A stretch of 64,000 bases of DNA from Angiostrongylus vasorum (GCA_018806985.1 JADANN010000170.1:733501-797500), one strand, 5' to 3'; counted from the first letter of the stretch, positions 36,801-46,219 are shown. Numbers and translations: made by a program. Notes: a model not told the origin generated them from the sequence alone.

Positions 36801-39396
36801 AATAGTTGGAAATGTTCAGGTACAACTATCATGAACCACTAGTTGTTGCTGGATTAACTTCCTTGCTTCCAATTTCTTATAGATAGAAATAAAATCAAAC
36901 TCTATAATATCTAGCCTTTCTCTTCGTACTAGATTAGTGCTCCGTTTTTTACAATAAGTGAGAATCTCAATATATTCTCCATCAGGATTACACTTAGTGA
37001 GAGGGATTTATTCGCGTCCTCAAAGAAGAAGCGCAAAGTTCCAAGGTCTTTGCTAGAAAAAAGCTGGATACCGGCCATTGTGGAAGATGGACGTCTTACC
37101 AGACAACTGGTATCAATTTGCCGAGGTCAGATGGGTGAGGGGGCTGGGTTGATCTGACACGTCGTTGAACCACTACGATACAACGAGCACCTACAACCAC
37201 TACAACCACTCTACGTTGTGGTTATATTAGAGAGTATTTCTAACCACTGCGCTTCCCACGCCTTCGCATTTGTAAGTGGAATAAAAAAACAAGTGAATTG
37301 TAACCACAATGATGCTGAGATATCTGTAAAACTCCGGACAGCAGATGTCTGCAGTGAGGATTGGGCATGGTATCACCCTTCCCGGGGCAGATGCGTTCAC
37401 CACCACACCATGCTGGTCCTTCGTTTCGCCTTCCATTCAGCCGTGTTTTATATATGCCCTCAACAATCACCCGTTAACGGGATTGATCTGGGGAGCAGAA
37501 ATTGGCATTGAGCCCATTTAAGCTGCAGCTGCAATATAAATCACAATGTAATCACTCTTTATTTACTACCTATTCTTTTTTTATTCATGGGAGGGTATGA
37601 TGTGGAATAGAAGTGCAATGACCTCGGAATGAGTAATAGAGTGTTCGATCTCCACCTAAGACACCTACAGTCCGGAGTTCTGAAAATATTTCAGCATCGT
37701 TGCGGTTACATTTCACATCATACCTTGGCATGAGAAAGGAACAGGCAGTAAGTAAAAAGTGATCACATATGAATTGTGTAGTTGGAAAAATATGTTGCTT
37801 TCTAAATATCTAAATGATCAAATTTCATTGGGACGCTGACCACAAGGAGTGGAGTTTATATTCGTCTCACTAAACGAAATGTTTTTCTTTCTTGGTTTAG
37901 GAAATTTCTCATCGTTTTTAGTGTGAGTCCAGTATGGAACGTCAGTTGATTCACATTCGTGCAATGAATCGACTCGGTATGAATATGGTGACGTTTGCTG
38001 TCGGATCAATACCTATACTTATCGTATGCATTGTCGCTTTGGTGAATCTACGGAGTCTGAGCTCACTTGGTGACTACAGTTTTGTATTTTACTCGTCCTT
38101 AAATTTCTAGCACTTGCTTTCTTATATTATACACACACATAGTGTCCACTTTATCTTTTTGTTTTTTATTCAACACTGGCCTTTTCTTCTCCCGTTCTTC
38201 AGTATTGGAGAGGCAACCGATGATTTCAGGAGAAGGAGAAAAGTCACCTTGCAAGACGTATCTTAATAGTCGTTTATTCGTTGAGGTAGAACTTCTAGCC
38301 AGTAGTGCGGCGGTAGTATGGTGAGCTTCCACATTTTTGATAGTTGACAACATTGATGTGAAGTATTATGCAAGACTAAGAGACGATGAACATTGCTAAC
38401 ACATGGACCTAATAGACATAATTCTCTTTTGTGACTGTAGCCGGGAAAAGCTTGTTTTTTCGTGCGTATCGATCATTTACAAACATGTGTTGTTGTTTTC
38501 AGCGAAGCCTGTACTAGCTCTTTATAAGAGAAGTAAATCAACCATGGAAAGCAGCCAGACCTTCTTGGCTGTAAATTTGGTGTCAACCTTAGATTTTGTT
38601 CTTCAGTACAACTAACCACAGACCATAGATAATAAGCAGCATGGCTTTGGTTCCTTTTCCTTTTCCAAAGCATTTTGGACCGTGTTTCCCATCTTGTACC
38701 AGGACCAAGTTTTCATTAGCCACAGCGTTGATCAGTATCTTGTTTTTCTACAAATGGACACCATTATTATGCTGTTTACATGACGGCAGATAAGGTTCAG
38801 TATTTATATGGGAAAGTTTGAAAAAAGTTCAGTCAAGTTTAGTCTTTTTCGGATTCTCGGAATCTGCCGAAAAACTCAATCCTAAGTTTCAATCGCATTG
38901 GAGGGAGCTTGTTTTAAATTCACTCATCATTTTATTCTGTGTAAGTCTTCCAGTTGTATGATGGAGACCAATCTCACAGAGTCTCACATGGGTGAGGAAT
39001 GTGCTTAGCTTAGGCTAAAGAAAAACAGCTTGAGGCGCGAGGTTACGCGTTATGATCACAAATCGTTCTTATGAGACTATTATGACTTCTACTTAAACTC
39101 TTCCCCGTTGTGTCTCTCTGCGCTATATGGGCCTATTGGGGTATATTGTTCGTCTAACTTAACCGTCTAGAGGTGATCTATTATTCAGACACAGAGTGGT
39201 CTTCCCGTTTCATCCATGTATTCGTCACCCCCTCCTACGCATTATTCCTGTTTCTTATCGTTTTGGTCTCTACAAAATATTTCTACTTTCGTTATTTAGT
39301 TTAATAATCTGTAATTTTAGGTTATTGGCTATGATTCTGGATCCGATTATCAACACCGTTGCTGACCAGAAAATCAAGGCAATGCTTCACGATTGG
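27732..39396 (+). CDS. Nematode 7TM (GPCR-like) receptor gene, incomplete
   Basis: This is the one plausible host gene: a rhodopsin-like 7TM receptor resembling nematode chemoreceptors. Exons, by splice signals and phase: 27732-27885, 32403-32536, 35249-35412, 35772-35902, 36167-36266, 36707-36819, 37922-38069 and 39321-39396. Phases agree through the seventh exon. The first exon gives a Cys-rich ectodomain with N-x-S/T sites. The later exons supply TM1, TM2 to early TM3, TM3-TM4, extracellular loop 2 with Cys, TM5, TM6, and a TM7 end with D-P-I-I-N-T. A small exon between TM6 and TM7 must be missing from my model because the phase there does not fit. The signal peptide exon and C-terminal tail are also unplaced. 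Introns of up to 4.5 kb are full of mobile elements. I cannot assign a subfamily. Confidence 0.65.
28205..29125 (+). mobile_element. RTE-type element 2, 3' fragment
   Basis: A plus-strand RT C-terminal region from a family different from RTE A-C. It shows F-V-G-D-V-V-I-F at 28280-28303, where relatives have F-A-D-D, so the first catalytic Asp is Gly. A G-L-H-I-S-R-T-K-S-Q-L-M-K block, S-S-Y-V-Y-L-G-R-S and several later blocks follow, across stops and frameshifts. The last 60 bp (29062-29125), with CCTGCACAACCAGTGAAG, recur in R1 elements. It lies in the first intron of the 7TM gene. Confidence 0.72.
29140..31900 (-). mobile_element. RTE copy B, nearly full length, inactive
   Basis: A minus-strand RTE in the first intron of the 7TM gene. 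The endonuclease remnant is at about 30950-31760 (31246-31452 carries one readable block), a linker at 30540-30845, and RT at 29400-30284. The RT shows I-L-N-R-I-D-R-T-L and F-I-D-L-K-K-A-F-D-S-I-E. Motif C reads F-A-D-N (complement of 29755-29766), so one catalytic Asp has become Asn. Frameshifts are numerous. The 5' leader continues to about 31900 and the 3' end lies next to element 2. Confidence 0.82.
32060..32170 (+). repeat. PLE solo terminus
   Basis: The hammerhead-like motif at 32081-32108 (CTGAAGA, GGC hairpin GCC, GAAACGTC) is followed by a tail ending in a CCGAGATTAATAGGATGTC block. No coding part is attached. It lies in the first intron of the 7TM gene. Confidence 0.7.
32403..32536 (+). 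CDS. 7TM gene, TM1 exon
   Basis: Acceptor TTTTCCAG and donor GTTTGT at 32537. It encodes a charged lead-in, a roughly 22-residue hydrophobic helix (V-V-P-I-A-L-S-A-L-A-M-I-L-N-I-A-Y-L) and a basic or charged first loop. It ends with two bases of a split codon. Confidence 0.7.
32540..33640. other. Intron sequence without features
   Basis: Part of the second intron of the 7TM gene. Open frames 32996-33277 and 33190-33576 are unremarkable. Confidence 0.5.
33660..33858. repeat. Hairpin element H, short copy with 15-bp duplication
   Basis: A deleted family member (about 199 bp). It is bounded by two perfect copies of GGTGTTTATATAATT at 33645-33659 and 33859-33873. It ends on the family block TTGCAAATATCTCAGCATCAT. 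It lies in the second intron of the 7TM gene. Confidence 0.9.
33909..34176 (+). repeat. SINE1 copy 8, diverged
   Basis: A plus-strand copy in the second intron of the 7TM gene. The head is degraded, the body (GGCTTACCAAGC, TCGGGGTCGGCAAA) is clear, and it ends at GAACGCCGAGAGCT. Confidence 0.75.
34180..35248. other. Intron sequence without features
   Basis: The rest of the second intron of the 7TM gene. Antisense frames 34458-34718 and 34666-34899 show no domain. Confidence 0.45.
35249..35412 (+). CDS. 7TM gene, TM2 exon
   Basis: Acceptor GGTTCTAG at 35241-35248 and donor GTAGGT at 35413. It encodes basic loop 1, TM2 (L-I-S-R-S-L-S-T-V-M-A-L-I-L-L-Y-V-V) and the start of TM3 after a linker. 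An alternative acceptor at about 35190 keeps the frame but adds 20 hydrophobic residues. I chose the later one because it gives a normal loop 1. Confidence 0.72.
35473..35676 (-). repeat. Chimeric SINE (SINE1 body, SINE2-like head)
   Basis: The body resembles SINE1 (GGTGGCCTACCGATT, near 35523). The head, around GGGTTCGCCCCGGAGCGGAATTG (35611), matches the complement of the SINE2 box-B region at 26600-26630 instead. It lies in an intron. Confidence 0.5.
35772..35902 (+). CDS. 7TM gene, TM3-TM4 exon
   Basis: Acceptor TTTTGCAG and donor GTGAGA at 35903. It encodes Y-I-A-L-T-I-L-L-Y-T-A-I-V-H-P-F, where V-H-P-F occupies the place of the second-loop motif after TM3. TM4 (Y-I-L-I-A-F-I-W-L-I-S-T) follows. 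It joins the previous exon across a split Gly codon and ends in phase 0. Confidence 0.78.
36167..36266 (+). CDS. 7TM gene, TM4 end and extracellular loop 2 exon
   Basis: Acceptor AATTTCAG and donor GTAAGT at 36267. A hydrophobic start is followed by a loop with two Cys (R-C-T-F-R-G-C-Q-K) and the start of TM5. It ends with one base of a split codon, completed by the next exon. Confidence 0.75.
36707..36819 (+). CDS. 7TM gene, TM5 exon
   Basis: Acceptor ATATTTCAG and donor GTACAA at 36820. It encodes TM5 (G-L-S-L-S-Y-A-T-V-L-G-L-Y-A-V-L-I-I) and a basic third intracellular loop. It ends in phase 0. Confidence 0.78.
37095..37190 (-). repeat. SINE1 head remnant
   Basis: Only the box-A-side half is readable (GACAACTGGTATCAATTTGCCGAGG, then the complement of a box A near 37165-37187). 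It is strongly diverged. Confidence 0.45.
37262..37765. repeat. Hairpin element H copy in intron
   Basis: The left arm holds CACAATGATGCTGAGATATC (37305) and the right arm AATATTTCAGCATCGTTG (37685). The outer right end retains the AGGCAGTAAGTAAA block that mirrors the family's TTTACTGCCT start. It lies in an intron of the 7TM gene. Confidence 0.75.
37922..38069 (+). CDS. 7TM gene, TM6 exon
   Basis: Acceptor GTTTTTAG and donor GTGACT at 38070. It encodes an amphipathic segment (H-I-R-A-M-N-R-L-G-M-N-M) running into TM6 (V-T-F-A-V-G-S-I-P-I-L-I-V-C-I-V-A-L). It ends in phase 1, which does not match the phase required by the TM7 exon. Confidence 0.72.
38075..39320. other. Intron region probably holding an unplaced small exon
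   Basis: The gene needs a short exon here that enters in phase 1 and leaves in phase 2. A weak candidate starts after GTTTTCAG at about 38502. A donor-like site (TGTGTAAGT) at 38939 ends another. Neither satisfies both phases. Confidence 0.35.
39321..39396 (+). CDS. 7TM gene, TM7 end exon
   Basis: Acceptor AATTTTAG and donor GTAAGG at 39397. It encodes L-L-A-M-I-L-D-P-I-I-N-T-V-A-D, comparable to the N-P-x-x-Y region of rhodopsin-like receptors, then a charged helix-8-like stretch. The tail exon beyond it was not found. Confidence 0.7.
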
Positions 39397-39929
39397 GTAA
39401 GGACTCATATTAGAATTAGTAGTACATATGCTGGAAGTATATAGTCTTCTCTAGTGTTTTTAAACCTCTTCTTAATAAAAAATAACTGTCGGAGCTGTGC
39501 AATGACATGGTTTTAGTTGCGATACTTTCGAACAACTATGAAGTCGGCCAGACGGAGATTCTTGGTGACTACGGCAAAGGATATGGATGTCGTCAGGAAT
39601 AATTAATGGGATAATTCAGTGTTTTTCATAGCTTTAAAACCTTTACTTGACTAATAATACAGGTATATTGTTTCCTTGGTTCAAGTTGAGCATATCAGTT
39701 CATACTAATTGTATTGTTGTATCTCTCGGGTTTATCAATTCATAACTCCTTGACGAGTCCTTGCGCATGTGAATCTTCAAGGCGTTCACTGTAACTTATT
39801 TTTGAAAAAGCTTTAGCACTGTGTTTTCTTGTGCTATCAGTGACTTTGCGGTTGCTCTTATTTGCAAATAAACAACTGAACGATCACAGTTGTTATTGAA
39901 GCGTTTGACCTAGTAAATTGTATATCAGT

Positions 39930-40060
39930 ATACCCTTCCAGGCTCTGAAGAAGGCGATACTGCCGAAACGTCAGCTACTGTTGTATTGTATTGTGTGTTT
40001 TTTTATGGAAGTAAATGTATGGTGTTTAACAACCTCGCGATTGCTAGAACAAAATGAACG
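39930..40060 (+). repeat. PLE solo terminus
   Basis: CCAGGCTCTGAAGAAGGCG with the hammerhead-like motif at 39945-39972, then the tail ending in AACAACCTCGCGATTGCT at about 40030-40047. Confidence 0.78.
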
Positions 40061-40574
40061 ATCACATTTTTTCTGAGGTTTTCGTCGAGTAATATGGCAT
40101 CGTAGAAGTGATATCAATTTATTACTGGCTGCGAATATAGATAGAAATCGCAGATTCCTCAGCTCGGATAACTTTGCCGAGATATACATCCCCTGCTTGT
40201 GACATGTATTTTCTTTGCCCTCTTGTCTTGGAAGAAAACTTTTCGCCAGACGGTAAACTTTCCGCAAAGTTGCACTATGAATATCTCAGTAGAAGTCTCG
40301 TGAGATTATTTTATCCTTTGCGGAATCCAGTACGATTTTTCGTGATACTTAAATATGCAGATGGAAGAATAATATGCTTACTCTGAGGTAATTCCTTTCT
40401 CTAACATGTTTAAGGGAACGTGACCTAAGTGTCATCATACAAAGGAGGAAATGCTAACCGATTTAAAATGCAGGCAGCCATATCCCTGGACACCTTATCG
40501 TTAATGTTGGCGACAAATTAGAAACCGCTTCTTATAAGACGCACATACTCTATCATGATGAAATTCTGAGTTTT

Positions 40575-40635
40575 CACAACAAAGTGGACGAACAACCACA
40601 AGGATGCTGAGATATGAGCAAAACTCGGAGCCTTA
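40575..40635. repeat. Hairpin element H fragment
   Basis: ACAACCACAAGGATGCTGAGATATG matches one arm of the family. The remainder is lost. Confidence 0.5.
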
Positions 40636-40701
40636 GGTGAGTTCTTTTTCTTCGTGGTAGGCTTACAGACTAACCGAATATCAAAAAAAATATTACGCAA
40701 T

Positions 40702-41245
40702 GTTACCCAAGTTTGAGCCAAACAAGGGCGAATCTGGACACTTATGGAGGACCTGGCTAAACTGGTATCGAGATTGGAAACCGTCGCCGTAAAGTTGGAG
40801 GGTCTCCATCCGAGCACTCCACAGCGTGATTCAAAGCCTACGCCTGGTGTTAAACCTGTTGTGTCTGCTGAAGCTCCTCATCATGTGAAGGCTTTCGATA
40901 GTGCGTTGTCGGATGTGGTCGAGCGATGGTCGAGTCTTTCTGATCAGATTGGGGGAGACGTCATTGCCTTGCAAGAGATGGTGACAGTCGTGTTCATTTA
41001 ATTCTCTACGATTTCTTTTCTGGACAGCTGCTAGCCGGCCTGAACCATCATCGGAGGAGGTCCAAAAATTGGTTTCACCCATTGTAAATCTCTTATCGGA
41101 GATCAATAAATTCAAGGATTCGAAGAGGAATACACCGCAATTCAATCATCTTTGTGCTGTTGCGGAGGGTATTCCAGCAGTTGGATGGGTTTTAGTGAAG
41201 AAAACACCTGCACCTTACGTGAAGGAGATGTTGGAATCTGCAATG
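40702..41245 (+). pseudogene. CAP: Retrocopy of cyclase-associated protein (CAP), 3'-truncated
   Basis: CAP binds actin and adenylyl cyclase and recycles cofilin-bound actin; C. elegans homologues are cas-1 and cas-2. From ATG at 40744 the protein starts M-E-D-L-A-K-L-V-S-R-L-E, the R-L-E motif of the CAP N-terminus. The helical-folded domain follows up to P-Y-V-K-E-M-L-E-S-A-M at 41245. That is about 167 codons without an intron. One extra T in the TTT run near 40997-40999 shifts the frame, and the second part reads in frame +1. The SL1 3' end precedes the ATG (40703-40717), and TATTACGCAAT (40691-40701) and TAATACGCAAT (41246-41256) flank the insert. I therefore read it as a reverse-transcribed, trans-spliced mRNA rather than the parent gene. 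The C-terminal two thirds are absent. Confidence 0.85.
40703..40717 (+). other. Genomic SL1 remnant, 3' 15 nt
   Basis: TTACCCAAGTTTGAG equals the last 15 nt of the 22-nt nematode spliced leader SL1. It is followed after 26 nt by the CAP ATG, as in a trans-spliced message with a short 5' leader. Confidence 0.85.
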
Positions 41246-41324
41246 TAATACGCAATAATTAAAAATTAAGACGTTGTGACTCCAACAAGACGTATTTTTC
41301 CACTTTTCTTTTGTCCTCCTAACG

Positions 41325-41700
41325 TCTTACCGCCTCATGATGATGGCTAGGAGGTGTTGCTGGTCCGGCTACGATGAATAGCGGGGGAGTTCATCCTGAA
41401 GGGCTTCCCAGGCAGAGAACAGAGGCCGACGCTTTCATCAGAAACCAAGCTAAAGTAAACCAATACCAAACCACCATCTTGGTACTAAACTGATAGCATG
41501 GCGGCAAATCTTCCCCTGTTCCACAACGAGTGTGACTGCCTGTGGTAGTAACGACCAGAGGAAGGCTTCGGCTAGTGTGGCCTCAGAACTCCAGGAAACT
41601 ACTGTAGCTAAACCAACATACCTCCGGAAAATGGAAATTATGTTGATGGCTGCACAACCAGTGAAGTCGACCCATCCAAGTGTCCAAGTAAGTTTTTTTT
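41325..41700 (+). repeat. R1 element copy, non-autonomous
   Basis: Homologous to the complement of 20198-20582: GGCTAGGAGGTGTTGCTGG at its start, then AAAGTAAACCAATACC, a CCACCATCTTGGTACTAAA block, and a 3' tail GGCTGCACAACCAGTGAAG at about 41648-41666. The tail equals that of RTE element 2. There is no meaningful frame. Confidence 0.65.
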
Positions 41701-41784
41701 GTCAAGGGTCGCACGTTCGACACGAAAGCAATTGAACGAAAGAGATGTTGTTCAGCAAGGAACGATGGTGTTCCGCAAAGTACT

Positions 41785-42040
41785 TTTTTTTACAAGACCT
41801 TTCATCACACCTACTGTGCGGACCTCAGCTCTTCTTGCGTTCGATTCGTTTTTGTCCGCATTCATCGTCCACAACGTTCTTTGAACATTTCGGTGTTGCT
41901 TCGGTTGCAGTGCTGGTTGAGTCGATTCTCTTACAGTCTTGGGAGAAATTGGGCAAGATGTTCCCAAGTGGTTGGAGGAGACCGCTGGGGAGGGTGTAGA
42001 ACTACGCCACTGCTTTGTGATCGAAGGCATCACAAACCAG
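41785..42040 (-). repeat. SINE2 relic
   Basis: The complement carries the SINE2 tail (GAATCGAACGCAAGAAGAG, near 41836-41854) and traces of its body. The head is lost. Confidence 0.45.
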
Positions 42041-42044
42041 TGTG

Positions 42045-42880
42045 CTACACTTCTCGTTCCACAGCACAGCGCCTTTTATGGCTACAGTGCTTGCTTCCGA
42101 TTCTTCATTGATTGTTCTTTTCAAGCTTTCAGCAATTTGGGTTCTAACCAAGTTTAAAACTAAACAGCATGCCTTGTGAAAGCTGTGTATGAATCGAAGT
42201 GATGAAGCATAGCCGATTATACAGCTTTGCATGCTTCCTAACTTCTTCATTACTCTATTTTTTGTCAAAAATCCACTTTGGTTGTGAATCTCGTAAAGTC
42301 ATCCGAATCTCCATCGTATACTCTCAATACGATGGCCATGATAAATTTAAGAAAAAACGTGAAATAAATTGTGCTAAGAATCCGGGAAGACCGGACAACC
42401 ATTTTCGCATTCATCCTTAATTTAGTCAGTCATCGTCATCCTCTAGACATCCTCAAGTAATGAGCTACTTCTACTATTTTTTTAACGTTCTATTATATTG
42501 TTCGTCAATGATGTTACCAATGAATGGTAGTTTACGAACGTTCGCAATGCAAAATCTCTTACCGGAAGCCGGTTATTGACGAAGCTACATGTTGTGCCCC
42601 CAACAGGCAGACAAGAAATTGACAGCGGACCGAGAAGATCACTGAGGCGACTACTTGCCCTGAGGCGCTGATGAATTCAGAAGATGGACAACGCCGGATT
42701 GACTTATATTTCCTGCTCGCCCATAATTACATTCTCACAGAGCTATTCAAGAGTGTTTGCATAAGAAAGGATTCAACGCAGAATGCTGAACAGTTTCGAA
42801 ACTTATGCCTGGCATGCTCTGAACTATGAAGTAGGAAGTTCGTAACCGTCTCCAATAAGCAAGCTCTATATCTACTATCT
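42045..42880. other. Unassigned spacer
   Basis: No gene or repeat that I can support. 42199-42420 is open but unrecognised. Confidence 0.45.
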
Positions 42881-43090
42881 TATACGGATATATTTATTTA
42901 TATGGTCTTATAAACTGATCTTTTTAACTGATGCAAAGCTGGTATAGGTCTTCGTTGTCGTTGTCGTTGTTGTTGGTGCTGTTAGTCGATGGCTGACGTT
43001 TCGGCGATTTCGCCTTCCTCAGAGCCGTGATGTTACGGGATGGGACTCTATCTAATGCGGAGTTCCCAACAATTTGCCCACTAGTATAGG
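42880..43090 (-). repeat. PLE subfamily B terminus
   Basis: TATGGTCTTATAAACTGATC, GTT-rich run, TCGATGGCTGACGTTTCGGCG, then AGAGCCGTG. It contains a regular hammerhead-like core (complement of 42995-43022) with a 4-bp GGCG/CGCC stem. It matches one arm of the foldback at 23.6 kb. Confidence 0.7.
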
Positions 43091-43229
43091 TGCTTATTTT
43101 TCAGTCGTTGATGGCAAGATGAGATGGCCTACCTCTGGATCCATTTCTACGGAAACAGTTGTTGAAAAAGGGTTCTAGTGAGCTGCGACAGTTTAGCAGA
43201 TCTAGCTTATTGAGATTATTAGAGTAAAA

Positions 43230-43502
43230 AAAATTAAGCTCTCGGCGTTGATCAGTCCTGAGGGATGCGCCATGCATTCGACTTCATTAAGTGTCATTGG
43301 AGGTGATTGAATGCATGTCTGGCCTTTACAATGACTCGCCGTGGCCTACCGATGTATCGAACTTGTGCTGCTATCCCATCAGGCAGGTCTGTGTCAGTTT
43401 TCCGACCCCGGAGCGACGGAAGGCTTGGTGAGGAAACTTGGGGCGCGGGAATCGATCCCATGTGTATTACAGGGCGCCTCAGACCACTGCGCTACACGCG
43501 TT
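43230..43502 (-). repeat. SINE1 copy 10
   Basis: A minus-strand copy with all family blocks. Possible target duplication ATTATTAGAGTA / ATTACTAGAGTA flanks it (about 43216-43227 and 43505-43517). Confidence 0.85.
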
Positions 43503-43509
43503 CCTATTA

Positions 43510-44262
43510 CTAGAGTATGCTAAAATTATTCGATGATATTAACAAGAAGAAAAACTGCACAACTGACTAGAAACTGAAGGATTCCATCCATGATGATGCC
43601 TATGTGAGGAAAAACTGGTACATCAACGAGGGTGGATAACTGCTCTTCTTTTGAACGTTTATGTCTATTGATGTAGGTGTTGACTACATAGTGAAGAATT
43701 TGTGTCGGTTCGATGTTGTTGTCAGCGGCTTTGAATTGGCGAAGACGACAACACTTAAGTGATTGCATTGAGCGAGTACGTGCTGTGGACCAACGTGTGA
43801 GGCTATTCAATTAAGTTCCTTTAAATCTTTTCAAGCCACACAATAGGTTTCTGACTTTTCTATGCGACCGCTCATTAGCGAGTTTTACCCAAGTTCGTCG
43901 TCAACCAAATACGTCAGCTGCTTCATTAATCACCATCTGCTCTATTCGGTAGTCAACATGTAGTAGAGAAAAACATCAGCGATTCTAGTTTGTTCTCTTG
44001 AAAATATAAGGAAGATTTTGTGGAGAAAACTTTTTGAAAGCTGGAGATTCTCCACAGAACTATTTAGAAGACCATGCCTTGCAATAGGAAACTTCCCTAG
44101 ATTAGCTGTTAAAATAGTCTGCACAACTATTCGACCTTCTTGTGAAGAAGGACATCTTCTTGGAATATTGTACATATTATCGCTTATCGTTTCTCCAACG
44201 CAAAAACTTGTTATTTTTCAATGGCATAGCTTCATCAGCTATCATTTGAGAATTTTATCCTC
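43510..44262. other. Unassigned spacer
   Basis: Open frames 43526-43810 (minus), 43942-44175 (minus) and 44018-44269 (plus) lack recognisable domains. Confidence 0.45.
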
Positions 44263-44264
44263 TT

Positions 44265-44515
44265 CATAGATGTCCTTGAATGCTGGTCTAGCTGATCCTC
44301 CCTGGAATTCTGAGATAGCCGGCATGGAAGGTTCCTACGCCTTCTTCACAGGTATTCACCAATGTTTGTGGATCAGATGGAGTTTACACAGATAAAACTT
44401 ATAGGATTACAGGATTTCCTGACATGAGAGGCTCTGGTTAGCCAAGTGTAGTTTCGAACCAGAGGCAATGCGTTTGTTACTGCACGATATTTTTTGCCCC
44501 GCCCTTCTCGTTATT
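44265..44515 (-). repeat. SINE2 relic
   Basis: GAATTCTGAGATAGCCGG (44308) corresponds to SINE2 body sequence. The complement of 44440-44512 gives a tRNA-like head with GGTTCGAAACTAC as box B. Confidence 0.5.
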
Positions 44516-45630
44516 TTCAATGCATATGATTGTTTTTACATCTCCACTTCAATCCGCTGACTTTTGCCATTTACAGACATTCTTTCACCATATTGCCCAT
44601 TGATTTTTCTGGAGATCTGCCTTATTTCCACGTCTTCCTTTGTACTTTTTCATGTATAATTTGGATTTAGAAGTGGGGAAATACATTTTCGCCTGTTCTA
44701 GTTTGTGGGAATTAGGTGTTAAAAAAATGATGGAAAGCTCTTCATGTATTTAAAGTTTTACAAGTACTTTTTATGTTATGCTTTCGTCCGATTTCTGTTT
44801 TCCGTTTTCATTTTAAGGTTTATCCTCCTTTTTGCCCTGTAGAGAGTTATATTTCTACAATATTTGGGAGAGGTATAGAATATCTGCCCCCGCCCACCGG
44901 AATATCATATTCCACCATTCGGAAGCCGCATCCCGATTCATATTTGTGTTCAGCTTAAAAAATACTTAACAAAAAGTGGCCATTCTGTTCTAAAGAGGCG
45001 ACCAATAATGGTGTGGTGTTTTAAGTGTTCAAGTGTTGGACGCAAAACTTTGGTCTGAAGCTTTAGCACTACCCGCTAAATGAAAATATTGGTTTAGAAA
45101 AGTCCAGCCGGTATCCAGCCTTCTGTGTGGATTCGCTTTTTTTTAAACCATCTCTTCTACGCTGTTAATGATTGTTGAAGAGTGCAGTGACCTTTGTAGA
45201 AAACGAGCATGCACTTTAAAGCGTCTCGGTGATAGTCGTGCAAATTTGTAGCATATAAAGACCTCCAGTGGTAAATTACAGCAATGTGGAAAGATCCAAA
45301 CAATCCTTTCCGATCGTGTTCATAGCAGAGTGGGTTGGTCGATGAAGTAACCGAAATGAAGCTATACATTTAGGGGCTCTCTGCAATTTTTCAAAGATGT
45401 CAAGTAGCTCAAGCCGATGTACGCCTCTCACTAACACGGTTATCGCTACCCAGATGAGACCTCTCTAATTTTCTGCCTCAGAGTAGTGACAAGCAGTCTG
45501 TGCTCAAGAGCCAGTCAACACTAAGTAATTTAATAATGTTGGTGCGAATTGGCCAATTCAGAGGAAAATACTTGTTCAAAGCAGTAATAAAGCTTCCATT
45601 CTTCACTCCCGCTGAGGCGAACGTGTTGAG
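44516..45630. other. Unassigned spacer
   Basis: AT-rich sequence. No gene or repeat is supported. Confidence 0.45.
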
Positions 45631-45649
45631 ATCACAACTATCTTCACAG

Positions 45650-46030
45650 TCTTAACCTTTCTATTTACTGCCCTACTATAATTTTTAACGGCAGGGTATC
45701 ATGTGAAATACAACTAAGATGATGCTGAGATACTTGCAAAACTCCGGACCGCAGGTGTCTGCGGTGGGGGAACGAACGCGCTATTGTCCTTTCCGGGGAG
45801 TAACGCGTTCACCACCATCTTAGTTATCTTCACGGTGCTAACTTTCTATTTACTGCCTGCTACAATTTTTTCACCTCAAGGTGTTATGTGAAATACACCA
45901 CAATGATGCTGAGATATTTGTAGGACTCCCGACCGCAGTTGCTTGCGGTGGAGACTGAGCACACTACTACCATTTTCGGGGTATAGAAAACTAGCTGAGA
46001 GAAGGGCGAAACGTTCGCCACCACGGTGTG
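45650..46030. repeat. Two tandem hairpin element H copies
   Basis: Two family left halves lie head to tail. Each starts TTTCTATTTACTGCC (45656 and 45848) and runs through GATGATGCTGAGATA or AATGATGCTGAGATA into the ACTCC-ACCGCAG block. The second continues to the CACCACGGTGTGG block. A shared TATCTTCAC-GT leader precedes both. Confidence 0.7.
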
Positions 46031-46219
46031 GATGGATTAGCCGTTGAAAAACAAATTATTATCAACGGATGGCCATATCAATAACAACCGCCATGTATAA
46101 GAGAGCACTGTCGGTCGAGCATTCCTCATTCGTGCGGTATAATACTGATGAGAAGATCCGCCTCGGTGCGATTACGGAGACACGACATTCAGAAGAAGAA
46201 CAACTGTGGACCATCGACT

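Noticed and set aside
40981..41027. A 47-nt GT-AG intron inside the CAP sequence
   Set aside because: It has GT and CAG ends and nematode-like length. However, removing it gives the wrong frame for the downstream A-A-S-R-P block and deletes the expected F-L-x-W-T-A-A-like segment, which is readable across it once a one-base insertion is assumed.
43880..43896. Second SL1-like match (TTTTACCCAAGTTCG)
   Set aside because: Only about 11 bases agree with SL1, and no open frame or flanking duplication follows. Treated as chance.
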